Shown: piece by piece, positions 17,398 through 24,881 of the stretch
Layout of the letters: each line of letters starts with the position of its first letter
Numbering within the stretch: the stretch's first letter is position 1
Origin: G016234445 sp964438865
GTDB lineage: Bacteria > Chloroflexota > Dehalococcoidia > Tepidiformales > Tepidiformaceae
Direction: 5' to 3'
Length of the DNA: 64,000 bases
NCBI GenBank assembly: GCA_964438865.1
Contig: CAYTMI010000007.1
Location: 1 to 64,000, forward strand
Translations under genes and position numbers: made by a program
Notes under the pieces: generated by a model
What the model saw: the letters and a program-made list of their open reading frames with translations, nothing else
Database searches by the model: none
Told to the model about the DNA's origin: nothing

Positions 17398-18239
17398 GAG
17401 AGGCCCAGTTCGATCTCGGTGATTGCCGTCGCCAGCTGTTCCGCGGTCGGCGCCTTGCCGTGGAAGCTCGGGTTGTTCTCCATGTAGCTCACTCCGCGGC
17501 CCTTGATGGTGTAGGCGACAACGCAGCGCGGCTTTTCGTGGGGCTGTTCGGCCTCGCTCAGGGCCTGGTCCACAGCAGCCATGTCGTGGCCGTCGCATTC
17601 GATGACGTGCCAGCCGAAGCCGCGGAACATCTCGGCCGGGTGCGTCCGCATGATCGAATCGGCGAACCCGTCGTTCTGGATGCCGTTGCGGTCCACCATC
17701 GCGATGATGCGGTCGCCGAGACCGAAATGCGGCACGGCCATCGCCGCTTCCCAGACCTGTCCCTCGTTCAGTTCGCCGTCCCCGAGGAGGACCCAGCAGC
17801 GGTAGTCGCGGCCATCCATCCGCGCTGCCTTCGCCTGCCCGATGGCGAACGAGAGCCCCTGCCCGAGCGAGCCGCCGGACATTTCGATGCCCGGGGCGGC
17901 GTTCATCGAAGCGTGGCCCTGCAGTGGGCTGCCGAGCGTCCGGAAGCCGGCGAGGAGGTCGGTGCTGAAATACCCCCGCTCGGCGAGCAGGCTGTAATAG
18001 AAGGGGGTGGCATGGCCCTTGGAGAGCAGGAACCGGTCACGGTCGGGCCAATCGGGGCGGGCCGGGTCACAGCGCAGATGATTCCAATAGAGAGACACGC
18101 CCAGTTCGACCGCGGACAGCGACCCGCCGGGGTGACCGCTCTGCGCGCCGGCGACCATGCGCACGATATCCGCCCGGACGCGCTTGGCGATCTCGCGCAG
18201 TTCGTCAACAGAAACGGCAGTGGTGGTGGGAGATGGCAT
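17394..18239 (-). CDS. Transketolase, N-terminal subunit
   Basis: A 281-residue ThDP-binding half of transketolase. It has SGHPGGSLSAVELGV, LSKGHATPFYYSLLAERG, SGGSLGQGLSFAIGQAKA, and the ThDP/Mg motif GDGELNEGQVWEAA. It is translationally coupled to the C-terminal subunit by a 4-base overlap. Confidence 0.95.
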   Translation of the reverse strand: MPSPTTTAVSVDELREIAKRVRADIVRMVAGAQSGHPGGSLSAVELGVSLYWNHLRCDPARPDWPDRDRFLLSKGHATPFYYSLLAERGYFSTDLLAGFRTLGSPLQGHASMNAAPGIEMSGGSLGQGLSFAIGQAKAARMDGRDYRCWVLLGDGELNEGQVWEAAMAVPHFGLGDRIIAMVDRNGIQNDGFADSIMRTHPAEMFRGFGWHVIECDGHDMAAVDQALSEAEQPHEKPRCVVAYTIKGRGVSYMENNPSFHGKAPTAEQLATAITEIELGLS

Positions 18240-18311
18240 CGGGGCAAAGGATAAAGGGTGCGCGTGAGTGGGGCGAATGATCGCGGCGGTCCGCCGCGAG
18301 CGCAGGCGGCC

Positions 18312-19124
18312 TTAGAACCGCGGCTCCCGCTTCTCAAGCAGGGCCGCGACGCCTTCCCGGAAGTCGGCGCTCCTGGTCATCTGGTCCAGCAGCACCTCCG
18401 ACTCCTCCACGGCGGCGCCCACGTCGCGGTGAAGGTCGGAGTAGATCTGCCGCTTGGTCTCGCGGAGCGACGATGGGGCGATGGTGGTGGTGAGCCGGCG
18501 GGCATAGTCGCGCGTAAAGGGCAGCAGTTCTTCCGGCGGCAGGACGCCGGTGAGGAGCCCCATGGCGGCCGCTTCTTCAGCGAGAAACACCCGGCTGGAG
18601 AGCAGCAACTCGCTGGCGCGGGAGACACCGATCAGCCGTGGCAACAGCCAGGAGAGTCCGTATTCAGCCGGGAGGCCGAGCTTGCCGTGGGCGGTGGTCA
18701 GCTTCACTCCCGCAGCGGCGAAGCGGATGTCGGCGAAGCAGGCGAGCACAAGACCGACGCCCGCCGCCGGCCCGTTGATGGCGGCGATCACCGGCTTCGT
18801 AAGCCCAAAGTGGAAGGCGAAATTGTGGTCGAACTCGGGGCGGACGCCGTAGCCCGGGTTTGCCAGCGGTTCGCGGATGCCGGAGTCGTAGCCGCCCTTG
18901 TCCACGTGGCCTTCAAGGGCCACCGAATCCGCGCCGGCACAGAACCCACGGCCCTCGCCGGTGACGATGATCGCCCGGACGGCCGGGTCCGCTTCGGCCT
19001 GGGCGATGCACCAGCGGTATTCGGTGTGCATGCGGCCGGTCCAGGCGTTCAGCCGGTGAGGCCGGGCCAGGGTGACTGTCGCCAGCGGGCCCTCGCCTTC
19101 GTAGCGCGTTGCTTTCAGTTCCAC
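18312..19124 (-). CDS. Enoyl-CoA hydratase/isomerase family protein
   Basis: A 270-residue crotonase-fold protein starting at GTG. GRGFCAGADSVAL forms the first oxyanion-hole strand and AAINGPAAGVGLVLACFADIRFA the second. At the canonical catalytic Glu positions the sequence reads KLGLPAEYGLSWLLPRLIG, typical of the broad family. The substrate is not predictable. It is divergent from the SMP-30 gene and 72 bases upstream of the transketolase genes on the same strand. Confidence 0.85.
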   Translation of the reverse strand: MELKATRYEGEGPLATVTLARPHRLNAWTGRMHTEYRWCIAQAEADPAVRAIIVTGEGRGFCAGADSVALEGHVDKGGYDSGIREPLANPGYGVRPEFDHNFAFHFGLTKPVIAAINGPAAGVGLVLACFADIRFAAAGVKLTTAHGKLGLPAEYGLSWLLPRLIGVSRASELLLSSRVFLAEEAAAMGLLTGVLPPEELLPFTRDYARRLTTTIAPSSLRETKRQIYSDLHRDVGAAVEESEVLLDQMTRSADFREGVAALLEKREPRF

Positions 19125-19214
19125 CGCCTTAGCTTACCGCCCCCGGCGCCGGCGCCCCAGTTAGCGAATCAACGGCCAGCGGGCGGCGGTAGTTTGTGGC
19201 AGAATCGCGGCCTG

Positions 19215-20126
19215 ATGCGCATCGAAGACGACCACGGCATATCTGACCTCCTCACCTCCGAAGAGACCCGCCTCTGCGGTGGGTTCGGCTTCACCGAAGG
19301 CCCCATCTGGATCCCGGGGGACAACGCGCTGGTGTTCAGCGACATCCCGGGCAACAGCATGCACCGCTGGCGGCCCGGCACCACCGCCGCCGAGGTCTAC
19401 CGCGAACCGAGCGGCTGGTCCAACGGTCTGACGCTGGACGCGAACGGGAACATCCTCGCCTGCGAGCACGGGGGCCGCAGGGTATCCCGCGGGGAATACG
19501 CGACCCCGGCGGCGACGGAAACGCTGGCGAGCGCCTGGGACGGCCGCCGCCTTAACAGCCCCAACGACCTCGTCGTCCATTCCTCCGGCTCCATCTTCTT
19601 CACGGACCCGACCTATGGGATGGACAGCGGCCGCAGCCCTCGCTTCGGCGCCGAGGGGCAGACCCCGGAGATTTCCTTCCAGGGGGTCTACCGGATCGAC
19701 AACGACGGCTCCCTGCACCTGGCGGTTGCCGAAGGGTTCAGCCAGCCGAACGGCCTCGCCTTCACGCCCGACCAGTCGCACGTCTACATCGGCGACTCCC
19801 AGGAACGGCTCATCTGGCGGTACCGGGTGAATCGCGACCTCACCCTGGACGAACGCACGCTGTTCGTCGACCAGCACGCGGACCCGCGGCGGGGCGCCCC
19901 GGACGGGATGAAGGTGGACACGGATGGCCGTCTCTGGACCACGGGGGCTGGCGGCGTTTCCGTGCACACGGCCGCCGGGGAGTACCTCGGCGTCTTCGAG
20001 ATGGCGGAACACGCCGCCAACCTGACGTTCGGCGGGCCGGCGTTCTCCACGCTCTATCTGACCGCGGGAACCAGCGTGTTCAGCGTGGAAACGGCCGTCC
20101 GGGGGATCGTGCCTGGCTCGCAGTAG
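19215..20126 (+). CDS. SMP-30/gluconolactonase family protein
   Basis: A 303-residue six-bladed propeller lactonase. Metal-ligand segments are GFTEGPIW (Glu), LNSPNDLVV (Asn), QPNGLAF (Asn) and APDGMKVDTDG (Asp). Family members hydrolyse sugar lactones such as glucono-1,5-lactone. The ATG at 19215 begins the homology; the longer open frame upstream is antisense to the enoyl-CoA hydratase. It ends 2 bases before the stop of the opposing DUF4926 gene. Confidence 0.9.
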   Translation: MRIEDDHGISDLLTSEETRLCGGFGFTEGPIWIPGDNALVFSDIPGNSMHRWRPGTTAAEVYREPSGWSNGLTLDANGNILACEHGGRRVSRGEYATPAATETLASAWDGRRLNSPNDLVVHSSGSIFFTDPTYGMDSGRSPRFGAEGQTPEISFQGVYRIDNDGSLHLAVAEGFSQPNGLAFTPDQSHVYIGDSQERLIWRYRVNRDLTLDERTLFVDQHADPRRGAPDGMKVDTDGRLWTTGAGGVSVHTAAGEYLGVFEMAEHAANLTFGGPAFSTLYLTAGTSVFSVETAVRGIVPGSQ

Positions 20127-20128
20127 AT

Positions 20129-20395
20129 TCAGCCGGCATGGGATTCTGCGGGTTCGTTTTCGACATAGCGCATGACGACGACGAACTGGTCGGGCGTCAG
20201 GAGGACGTTGTCGTAGTCGTAGCCGGTGAGTGACGTTTCGTCCGGCACGGCAACATCGACTGCATAGCCCTCACGCGGTGACGCGTAGGCTTCAACGACG
20301 GCGCCCAGTGTCCCCGCGGGTATGACCTCGCGATCCGACGCCCGACCGGGCACATCGACGAGCAACCGCACCTGATCCCAGACCCCAGCCTTCAT
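20129..20395 (-). CDS. DUF4926-like small protein
   Basis: An 88-residue protein starting MKAGVWDQVRLLVDVPGR. The pattern VRLLVDVP, then IPAGTLGAVVEAY, then VLLTPDQFVVV resembles DUF4926, a small beta-rich family. The ATG overlaps the TGA of the upstream gene by 4 bases, so the two are coupled. DUF4926 genes often stand beside small partner genes, which suggests a toxin/antitoxin or effector/immunity role, but this is inference. Confidence 0.65.
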   Translation of the reverse strand: MKAGVWDQVRLLVDVPGRASDREVIPAGTLGAVVEAYASPREGYAVDVAVPDETSLTGYDYDNVLLTPDQFVVVMRYVENEPAESHAG

Positions 20396-20772
20396 CGCGG
20401 GCCCTCCTGTGGGCGGACGCGGAGCCACATCGTTATGAGCCGCGGCCAGTCCGCTCCGTGATCATATTGCCATACTGTGACAGCGAGGGCGTGGCCACCA
20501 TCGGGCCCCACCAACGGTATGCGAACCGTATGGCGGTCTCCCCACGGGGAGGACTCCTGAAACTCCGCGTCGATGCTCCCCAGCGCGGTTCGTATCCGTT
20601 GGGAGAGATCAAGGGCTGCCTCGCTGCGCTGAAGCGCCGTGAGAGTCCGGTAGCCGATGGCACGAAATGCCAGCCATTTCTCCTGGTTGTCCGGATGGGC
20701 GGCGTTCATCGCGTAGTCGGAGAACTTCGATGGATCAATCTCCGCGTGCTGCCAGTTGGGAAGCGGAGGCAT
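20392..20772 (-). CDS. DUF6883-like small protein
   Basis: A 126-residue protein. SKFSDYAMNAAHPDNQEKWLAF near the start and TVWQYDHGADWPRLITMWL near the end resemble DUF6883. It begins 3 bases after the cimA stop and overlaps the DUF4926 gene by 4 bases, so it is co-transcribed with citramalate synthase. No catalytic motif is evident to me. Confidence 0.6.
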   Translation of the reverse strand: MPPLPNWQHAEIDPSKFSDYAMNAAHPDNQEKWLAFRAIGYRTLTALQRSEAALDLSQRIRTALGSIDAEFQESSPWGDRHTVRIPLVGPDGGHALAVTVWQYDHGADWPRLITMWLRVRPQEGPR

Positions 20773-20775
20773 CTT

Positions 20776-22365
20776 CTACCCTTCGGCGGTGAGGGCGTAT
20801 TCGAGCGCGTCGGCGAGCGCCAGCCACGATGCCTCGATGATGTCCGTCGAACAGCCGACCGTGGTCCAGTAGCGGGTCCCGTCGGTGCTTTCGATGAGGA
20901 CCCGGGTCTTGGCGCCCGTGGCTGCCTGGCTGTCGAGGATGCGCACTTTGTAGTCGACCAGCTTGACCTCAGCGAGGGCCGGGTAGAACTCGACCAGTGC
21001 CTTCCGCGCGGCGGTGTCGAGGGCGTTGACGGGGCCGTTGCCTTCGGCGGCGGTGTGCTTGAGTTCGCCCTCGACCCGCACCTTCACCATTGCCTCGGCG
21101 AGCATCTCGTTCAGTTGCTGCGCGTCGTGGCTCTGGCGGCGCCGTTCGACGATGACGAAGTCCTCGAGTTCGAAGGGCTGCCGGTAGCCTGGCAGTGTGC
21201 GCCGGACGAGGAGTTCGAAGCTCGCTTCGGCCCCTTCGTACTGGTAGCCCTGGCTCTCCTTCTCCTTGACCGTGGCCAGCAGCCGCTTGATCTCCTCCTG
21301 GGTGAGCGGGTAGTCGATCCCGCGCTCCTGGAGCTTCATCAAGAGGTTGCGCTGGCCGGAAAGCTCGCTCACCAGGACGCGGCTGGTGTTGCCGACGCGG
21401 ATGGGATCGACGTGCTGGTAGGCCGTTTCGTTCTTCATGATGCCGGCGACGTGATAGCCCGCCTTGTGGGCGAAGGCGCTCTGGCCCACGTAAGGCGCCT
21501 GGGGATTCGGGAGCATGTTGGCGAGTTCGCTGACGTAGTGGGAGACCTCAGCCAGGCGGGCGAGTTGTTCGTCTTCGACCACATCGAGGCCCATCTTCAG
21601 CTTCAGGTTCGCCAGGATTGTGAGGATGTCGGCGTTGCCGCAGCGTTCCCCATAGCCGTTCACACAACCCTGAACCTGCCAGACGCCGGCTTCCACGGCG
21701 GCCATCGAGTTGGCGACCGCGAGCCCTGCGTCGTTGTGGCAGTGGATGCCAAGGCGGATGTCGTTCATCCGGTGCTGGACGGCGTCGATGGCCCGGAGCA
21801 TCCCAAAAGTGGTCATCCCGCCATTGGTGTCGCAGAGCACGAGCGCGTCGGCGCCGGCCCGGGCGGCCGTCGTGAGGCACTGAAGCGAGTAGTCCGGGTC
21901 GTCGCCGAAGCCGTCGAAGAAGTGCTCGGCGTCGAAGAAGACCGTCTTGCCGAGGCCTTTGAAGTACTTCACCGTGTCGGCGATCATCGCCAGGTTCTCT
22001 TCCCCGCTCGTTTCGAGGATCTCGCGGACCTGGAACATGCTGGCCTTGCCCACCAGGGTGATGCCCGGCGTCTCGGCGGCGACCATGCTCTGGATGTTGG
22101 CGTCGGTCTCACAGGTGATGTTCGGCTTACGGGTGCCGCCGAAGGCGCTGATTTTCGCGTTCTTCAGGCGAATTTCGCGCAGCCGGCGGAAGTACTCAGC
22201 GTCCTTCGGGTTCGAACCGGGGAACCCGCCTTCGATCCACTCCAGCCCAAGTTCGTCGAGCTTCTTCGTGATCCGGACCTTGTCTTCGACGGAGAGGGAA
22301 ATGCCCTCCATCTGGCTGCCATCGCGGAGGGTGGTGTCGTAGAGCTGGACGCGGTCGGTGGGCAT
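20776..22365 (-). CDS. cimA: (R)-citramalate synthase
   Basis: A 529-residue HMGL-like/DRE-TIM metallolyase that condenses pyruvate with acetyl-CoA to citramalate, entering isoleucine synthesis without threonine. It starts MPTDRVQLYDTTLRDGSQMEG, with the catalytic DTTLRDG, then IHCHNDAGLAVANS and the NGYGERCGNADI loop. The C-terminal LeuA-type allosteric domain (about 395-529) would sense isoleucine. GSQMEG, IEGGFPGSNPKD and the length fit the CimA/TIGR00977 group rather than LeuA. A GAGAAAGG ribosome-binding site ends 9 bases before the ATG and is complementary to a segment just downstream of the leader peptide stop. Confidence 0.93.
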   Translation of the reverse strand: MPTDRVQLYDTTLRDGSQMEGISLSVEDKVRITKKLDELGLEWIEGGFPGSNPKDAEYFRRLREIRLKNAKISAFGGTRKPNITCETDANIQSMVAAETPGITLVGKASMFQVREILETSGEENLAMIADTVKYFKGLGKTVFFDAEHFFDGFGDDPDYSLQCLTTAARAGADALVLCDTNGGMTTFGMLRAIDAVQHRMNDIRLGIHCHNDAGLAVANSMAAVEAGVWQVQGCVNGYGERCGNADILTILANLKLKMGLDVVEDEQLARLAEVSHYVSELANMLPNPQAPYVGQSAFAHKAGYHVAGIMKNETAYQHVDPIRVGNTSRVLVSELSGQRNLLMKLQERGIDYPLTQEEIKRLLATVKEKESQGYQYEGAEASFELLVRRTLPGYRQPFELEDFVIVERRRQSHDAQQLNEMLAEAMVKVRVEGELKHTAAEGNGPVNALDTAARKALVEFYPALAEVKLVDYKVRILDSQAATGAKTRVLIESTDGTRYWTTVGCSTDIIEASWLALADALEYALTAEG

Positions 22366-22374
22366 GTGGGGAGA

Positions 22375-22430
22375 CCTTTCTCTCTTCGAAGATACGGCGG
22401 GCGGGCGAACGGAAAAGAGCGGGAGAAAGG
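22375..22430 (-). promoter_or_regulatory. Predicted Shine-Dalgarno sequestering hairpin of cimA
   Basis: On the mRNA, CCTTTCTC (22430 to 22423) is exactly complementary to GAGAAAGG (22382 to 22375), which contains the cimA ribosome-binding site. The left arm starts 4 bases after the leader-peptide stop codon. A ribosome stalled on the last leader codons would cover the left arm and free the cimA site. An adjacent CTCTT can also pair with AAGAG next to the right arm. The loop is about 40 bases. Confidence 0.6.
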
Positions 22431-22434
22431 CGCG

Positions 22435-22503
22435 CTAAATCACAGCCCCGCGGGATTGCCGCGGGGGAACTATCACCGGGGGCTTCATCCGTCGAAGCTG
22501 CAC
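22435..22503 (-). CDS. Predicted leader peptide of cimA with Val-Ile codons
   Basis: A 22-codon frame from GTG at 22503 to TAG at 22435; an internal ATG at 22488 would give the 17-residue MKPPVIVPPRQSRGAVI. It contains GTG-ATA-GTT (Val-Ile-Val) and ends GTG-ATT-stop (Val-Ile). ATA is a rare Ile codon in such GC-rich DNA. TACCAT lies 6 bases before the GTG, matching leaderless starts elsewhere in the window. Within the frame CCCCGCGG/CCGCGGGG (22446-22466) can form a stable hairpin. Position and codon content suggest attenuation by branched-chain amino acids. Confidence 0.6.
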   Translation of the reverse strand: MQLRRMKPPVIVPPRQSRGAVI

Positions 22504-22509
22504 GCGGTT

Positions 22510-22518
22510 ATGGTAGCA
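22510..22518 (-). promoter_or_regulatory. Extended -10 promoter of the cimA leader
   Basis: The minus strand reads TGCTACCAT, an extended -10 (TGn plus TACCAT), ending 6 bases before the GTG of the leader peptide. No -35 is apparent, which is compatible with an extended -10 promoter. Confidence 0.45.
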
Positions 22519-22538
22519 CACGCGTGGCGGCGCGGCGG

Positions 22539-22715
22539 TCAGGTGATGAGCGACCACGCCCACCAGGCAGCGAGGATGACCCCGAGAACAGCCCCGGCGG
22601 CCGCGAGCACGTTCTTCCCCGGGCCGCGCTGGTGCGGGTCTTCGCGGATCCGCGCGATGCGGGCATCAAGCTCCTCCAGGCTGTACTGATCCTGCTGCGG
22701 AAGGCGGCCCCACAT
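22539..22715 (-). CDS. Small single-pass membrane protein
   Basis: A 58-residue frame beginning MWGRLPQQDQYSLEELDARI. The first 35 residues are charged and probably helical and cytoplasmic; NVLAAAGAVLGVILAAWWAW (about 35-54) is one membrane helix. The ATG has no Shine-Dalgarno but has TATACT exactly 6 bases upstream, supporting a real leaderless gene. It is divergent from the MoaD-like gene and upstream of the cimA leader. Function unknown. Confidence 0.6.
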   Translation of the reverse strand: MWGRLPQQDQYSLEELDARIARIREDPHQRGPGKNVLAAAGAVLGVILAAWWAWSLIT

Positions 22716-22721
22716 GGAGCC

Positions 22722-22729
22722 AGTATACT
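22722..22729. promoter_or_regulatory. Palindromic -10 element shared by two divergent leaderless genes
   Basis: AGTATACT is self-complementary, so each strand reads TATACT. On the minus strand it ends 6 bases before the ATG of the 58-residue membrane protein; on the plus strand it ends 8 bases before the GTG of the MoaD-like gene. One element could therefore set both start sites. No -35 is obvious on either side. Confidence 0.55.
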
Positions 22730-22737
22730 CGCGGGCT

Positions 22738-23013
22738 GTGGACGTCAGTTTCTACGCCACCCTGCGGCAGATCGTCGGGACGAAGCACGTCGCCTTCGAC
22801 CTGGGCGCCGGCGCCACGGCCCAGCGCCTCTTGGATGCGGCCGGGGAGCGCTTCCCAGAGCTGAAAGCGCTGATCTGGCAGCCCGACGGCTCGCTCAGCG
22901 ACTACGTGAAGGTCTTTGTGGATGGGCGCGACATCCGGCACCTGCAGGGGTTGGACACGCCGATTCCCCCCGACGCCACGGTTGACATCTTTCCCCCGGC
23001 AGCCGGAGGATGA
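22738..23013 (+). CDS. MoaD/ThiS-family sulfur carrier protein
   Basis: A 91-residue beta-grasp protein, VDVSFYATLRQIVGTKHV at the start and FPPAAGG at the end. The C-terminal Gly-Gly is where MoaD is adenylated and thiocarboxylated to give sulfur for molybdopterin. I chose the GTG at 22738 because the family begins there and TATACT lies 8 bases upstream; an ATG at 22714 overlaps the promoter. Its stop overlaps the next gene as ATGA. An aldehyde:ferredoxin oxidoreductase 2 kb away is a plausible user of the pterin cofactor. Confidence 0.82.
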   Translation: MDVSFYATLRQIVGTKHVAFDLGAGATAQRLLDAAGERFPELKALIWQPDGSLSDYVKVFVDGRDIRHLQGLDTPIPPDATVDIFPPAAGG

Positions 23014-23258
23014 CGCGCCTGGAAGTGCGGAATGTGCCGGCTCCGTTCCTCGCCCGCGACCTCAGGGACGAATTCGATGGCTCGGAACAGCCGGACGGCA
23101 CGGTGACGGGCGACGGCTGGCTCGTGCGCTTCATCCCCGGCGAGCCGGTGCGGATGGGGCAGACGGTGGTACCCGTGCTCTTCATCGAAATCAGCGGCGA
23201 CCGGGAAGCGGAGGCAGCAACGTTCGTCCGGCGGAAGTCGATGCGCGGCGGGGGGTAG
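23010..23258 (+). CDS. Small protein resembling the C-terminal domain of MoaD-related proteins (DUF1952-like)
   Basis: An 82-residue protein, MTRLEVRNVPAPFLARDLRD at the start, alternating strands in the middle (GDGWLVRFIPGEPVRMGQT) and a basic/Gly tail. In Thermus a MoaD domain is fused to a small C-terminal domain, DUF1952; here a gene of suitable size is coupled to MoaD by a 4-base overlap. The match is from memory of the family pattern, so moderate. It has no cysteines. Confidence 0.5.
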   Translation: MTRLEVRNVPAPFLARDLRDEFDGSEQPDGTVTGDGWLVRFIPGEPVRMGQTVVPVLFIEISGDREAEAATFVRRKSMRGGG

Positions 23259-23303
23259 CCAGTCGTCCGCCCAAGAGCGGCTTCGGCGCGCCCAGATTGG
23301 CCC

Positions 23304-23332
23304 TTGACTCCCTGTCATAAGGGGCCAATACT
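23304..23332 (+). promoter_or_regulatory. Leaderless promoter of the S41 peptidase gene
   Basis: TTGACT (23304-23309), a 17-base spacer and AATACT (23327-23332) end 7 bases before the ATG at 23340. Spacing and both boxes are near consensus, so transcription should start at the initiation codon. Confidence 0.75.
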
Positions 23333-23339
23333 CCGCGGC

Positions 23340-24779
23340 ATGAATCGCCGGTCGGCGTCCGGGGCCGCGGGGAGGCAGTTGCTGGCAGCCCTGCTTGTCG
23401 CAGGGCTGGCGGCGCTCGCGGCGCCAGCGAGCGCGGGGGCGCCCGCCGGTGCGGTCTTCGTCATCGACTCTCGGCTGGTGGCGCCAGGGCTAGCCGCCGA
23501 CACGTCACCGCCGGCGTTCGCACCCAACGGCGTCCGCTATTGTGAGTACCTGCCCGGACAGTCGAAGCTGGCGGTGATGCCCCCGGAGGTGGTGAACCCG
23601 CCGCCGCGCGTCCCGCCCCCGGCCCCACCTCCGCCGCCGGTGACGGACGTTCCAGCGGATATCACAGCGCGGCAGATGCGCGTCTTCGTGGACCTCTGGC
23701 TCATCGTGAGGGACGTCTACGTGTACACGGACTTCAACGGGCACGACTGGAACGAGATCGGCGACCGCTTCGAGGGGTACGTCAACTCGGGCCTGAGCGA
23801 CGCAGACTTCTACGCTGCGATGAAGGCGATGATTCGGGAGTTGGGTGACGAGCACTCGAACTTCCTCAGCCCGGCCGAGGTGGCGGCCGACCAGAACCCC
23901 GGCTACGTGGGTGTCGGGGTGATGGTGCAGCCCCCGGAGGCCAGCAGGCCGTACGCGACGGTCATCGCGACGTTCCCGGGGAGCCCGGCAGCATCGGCCG
24001 GGCTGCGAGCCCACGACCTCCTGCTGGAAGTGGACGGAGAACCAATCCTCACCCGGGAGATCATGCTGAAACTGCGCGGCCCCGCGGGCACGTCGGTCAC
24101 GCTGAAGGTACGGCGCCCGGGCGGGCCGGTGCGAGTTGTGACGCTCACGCGGGCGGCGGTCGCGGGTGGGACGCCGATCGACTCGTGCCTTGTGCGGGGG
24201 GCGCGGATCGGCTACATCCTGCTGCCCGGGGTGTACGAAACAGACATCGACGAAAAGGTGCGGGCGGCGCTGCAACTGCTGACCGCCGATGGCCCATTGG
24301 CGGGGCTGGTACTGGACAATCGCCTGAATGGCGGCGGCCGTTCGACCGTCGCCTTGCCCATCCTGGGGATGTTCGTGAACGGGGTGCAGGGACACATGGT
24401 GAGCCGCGACGGGCGGGAGACGGTGCAGGTCGCGGCTGAGGACATCGGTGGGTCGCAGACCGTCCCGCTCGTCGTGCTGGTGGACGTTGGCACGGTGTCC
24501 TACGGGGAGATCATGAGCGGCGCGCTCGCAGTCGCCGGGCGCGCCACCGTGGCGGGCGGCCCGACGGCGGGGAACGTGGAGCTACTCACCGTCTACACCT
24601 TCGAAGACGGCTCGCAGGCGACGATCGCGCGGTTCGCGTTCGAGCCGAACGGGCTGCCCGCAGGCATCTGGGAGGAGACCGGGATCGTGCCATCGGTACT
24701 GGTGCCGACACGATGGGACCTGTTCACGGAGGCCACGGACCCGGCGCTCGCGGCGGCCGTCGCCGCGCTGCAGCACTGA
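23340..24779 (+). CDS. Secreted S41-family peptidase with PDZ domain
   Basis: A 479-residue protein with a signal peptide (about 1-33, cut near ASAGA), a proline-rich linker (85-105), a PDZ domain (about 188-272, VGVGVMVQPPEASRPYATV) and an S41 catalytic core. The likely nucleophile is Ser387 in VGTVSYGEIMSGAL. Where CtpA-type enzymes have the general-base Lys (TxGK) this protein reads TAGN, with Asn412. It may therefore use tricorn/IRBP-like S41 chemistry, or be inactive. It is probably a cell-envelope processing protease. It converges with AOR across a hairpin. Confidence 0.85.
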   Translation: MNRRSASGAAGRQLLAALLVAGLAALAAPASAGAPAGAVFVIDSRLVAPGLAADTSPPAFAPNGVRYCEYLPGQSKLAVMPPEVVNPPPRVPPPAPPPPPVTDVPADITARQMRVFVDLWLIVRDVYVYTDFNGHDWNEIGDRFEGYVNSGLSDADFYAAMKAMIRELGDEHSNFLSPAEVAADQNPGYVGVGVMVQPPEASRPYATVIATFPGSPAASAGLRAHDLLLEVDGEPILTREIMLKLRGPAGTSVTLKVRRPGGPVRVVTLTRAAVAGGTPIDSCLVRGARIGYILLPGVYETDIDEKVRAALQLLTADGPLAGLVLDNRLNGGGRSTVALPILGMFVNGVQGHMVSRDGRETVQVAAEDIGGSQTVPLVVLVDVGTVSYGEIMSGALAVAGRATVAGGPTAGNVELLTVYTFEDGSQATIARFAFEPNGLPAGIWEETGIVPSVLVPTRWDLFTEATDPALAAAVAALQH

Positions 24780-24821
24780 ACGGATCCCGGGCGGCGGGTA
24801 GCAGCGTCCACCGGGACGCAA

Positions 24822-24849
24822 GAAGGGGCGCCCTCGCGAGCGCCCCTTC
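24822..24849. terminator. Bidirectional terminator-like hairpin between S41 and AOR genes
   Basis: Perfect 10-base arms GAAGGGGCGC/GCGCCCCTTC flank an 8-base loop, between the stops of two convergent genes. Neither side has a real T tract, so termination may be weak or factor-dependent. Confidence 0.6.
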
Positions 24850-24881
24850 GATGATGACCGTCGGCTCGCCGCCCCCGGCGA

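Noticed and set aside
20458..22689. 743-codon plus-strand frame antisense to cimA
   Set aside because: Composition-driven shadow; no family resemblance, and it runs through the cimA leader region.
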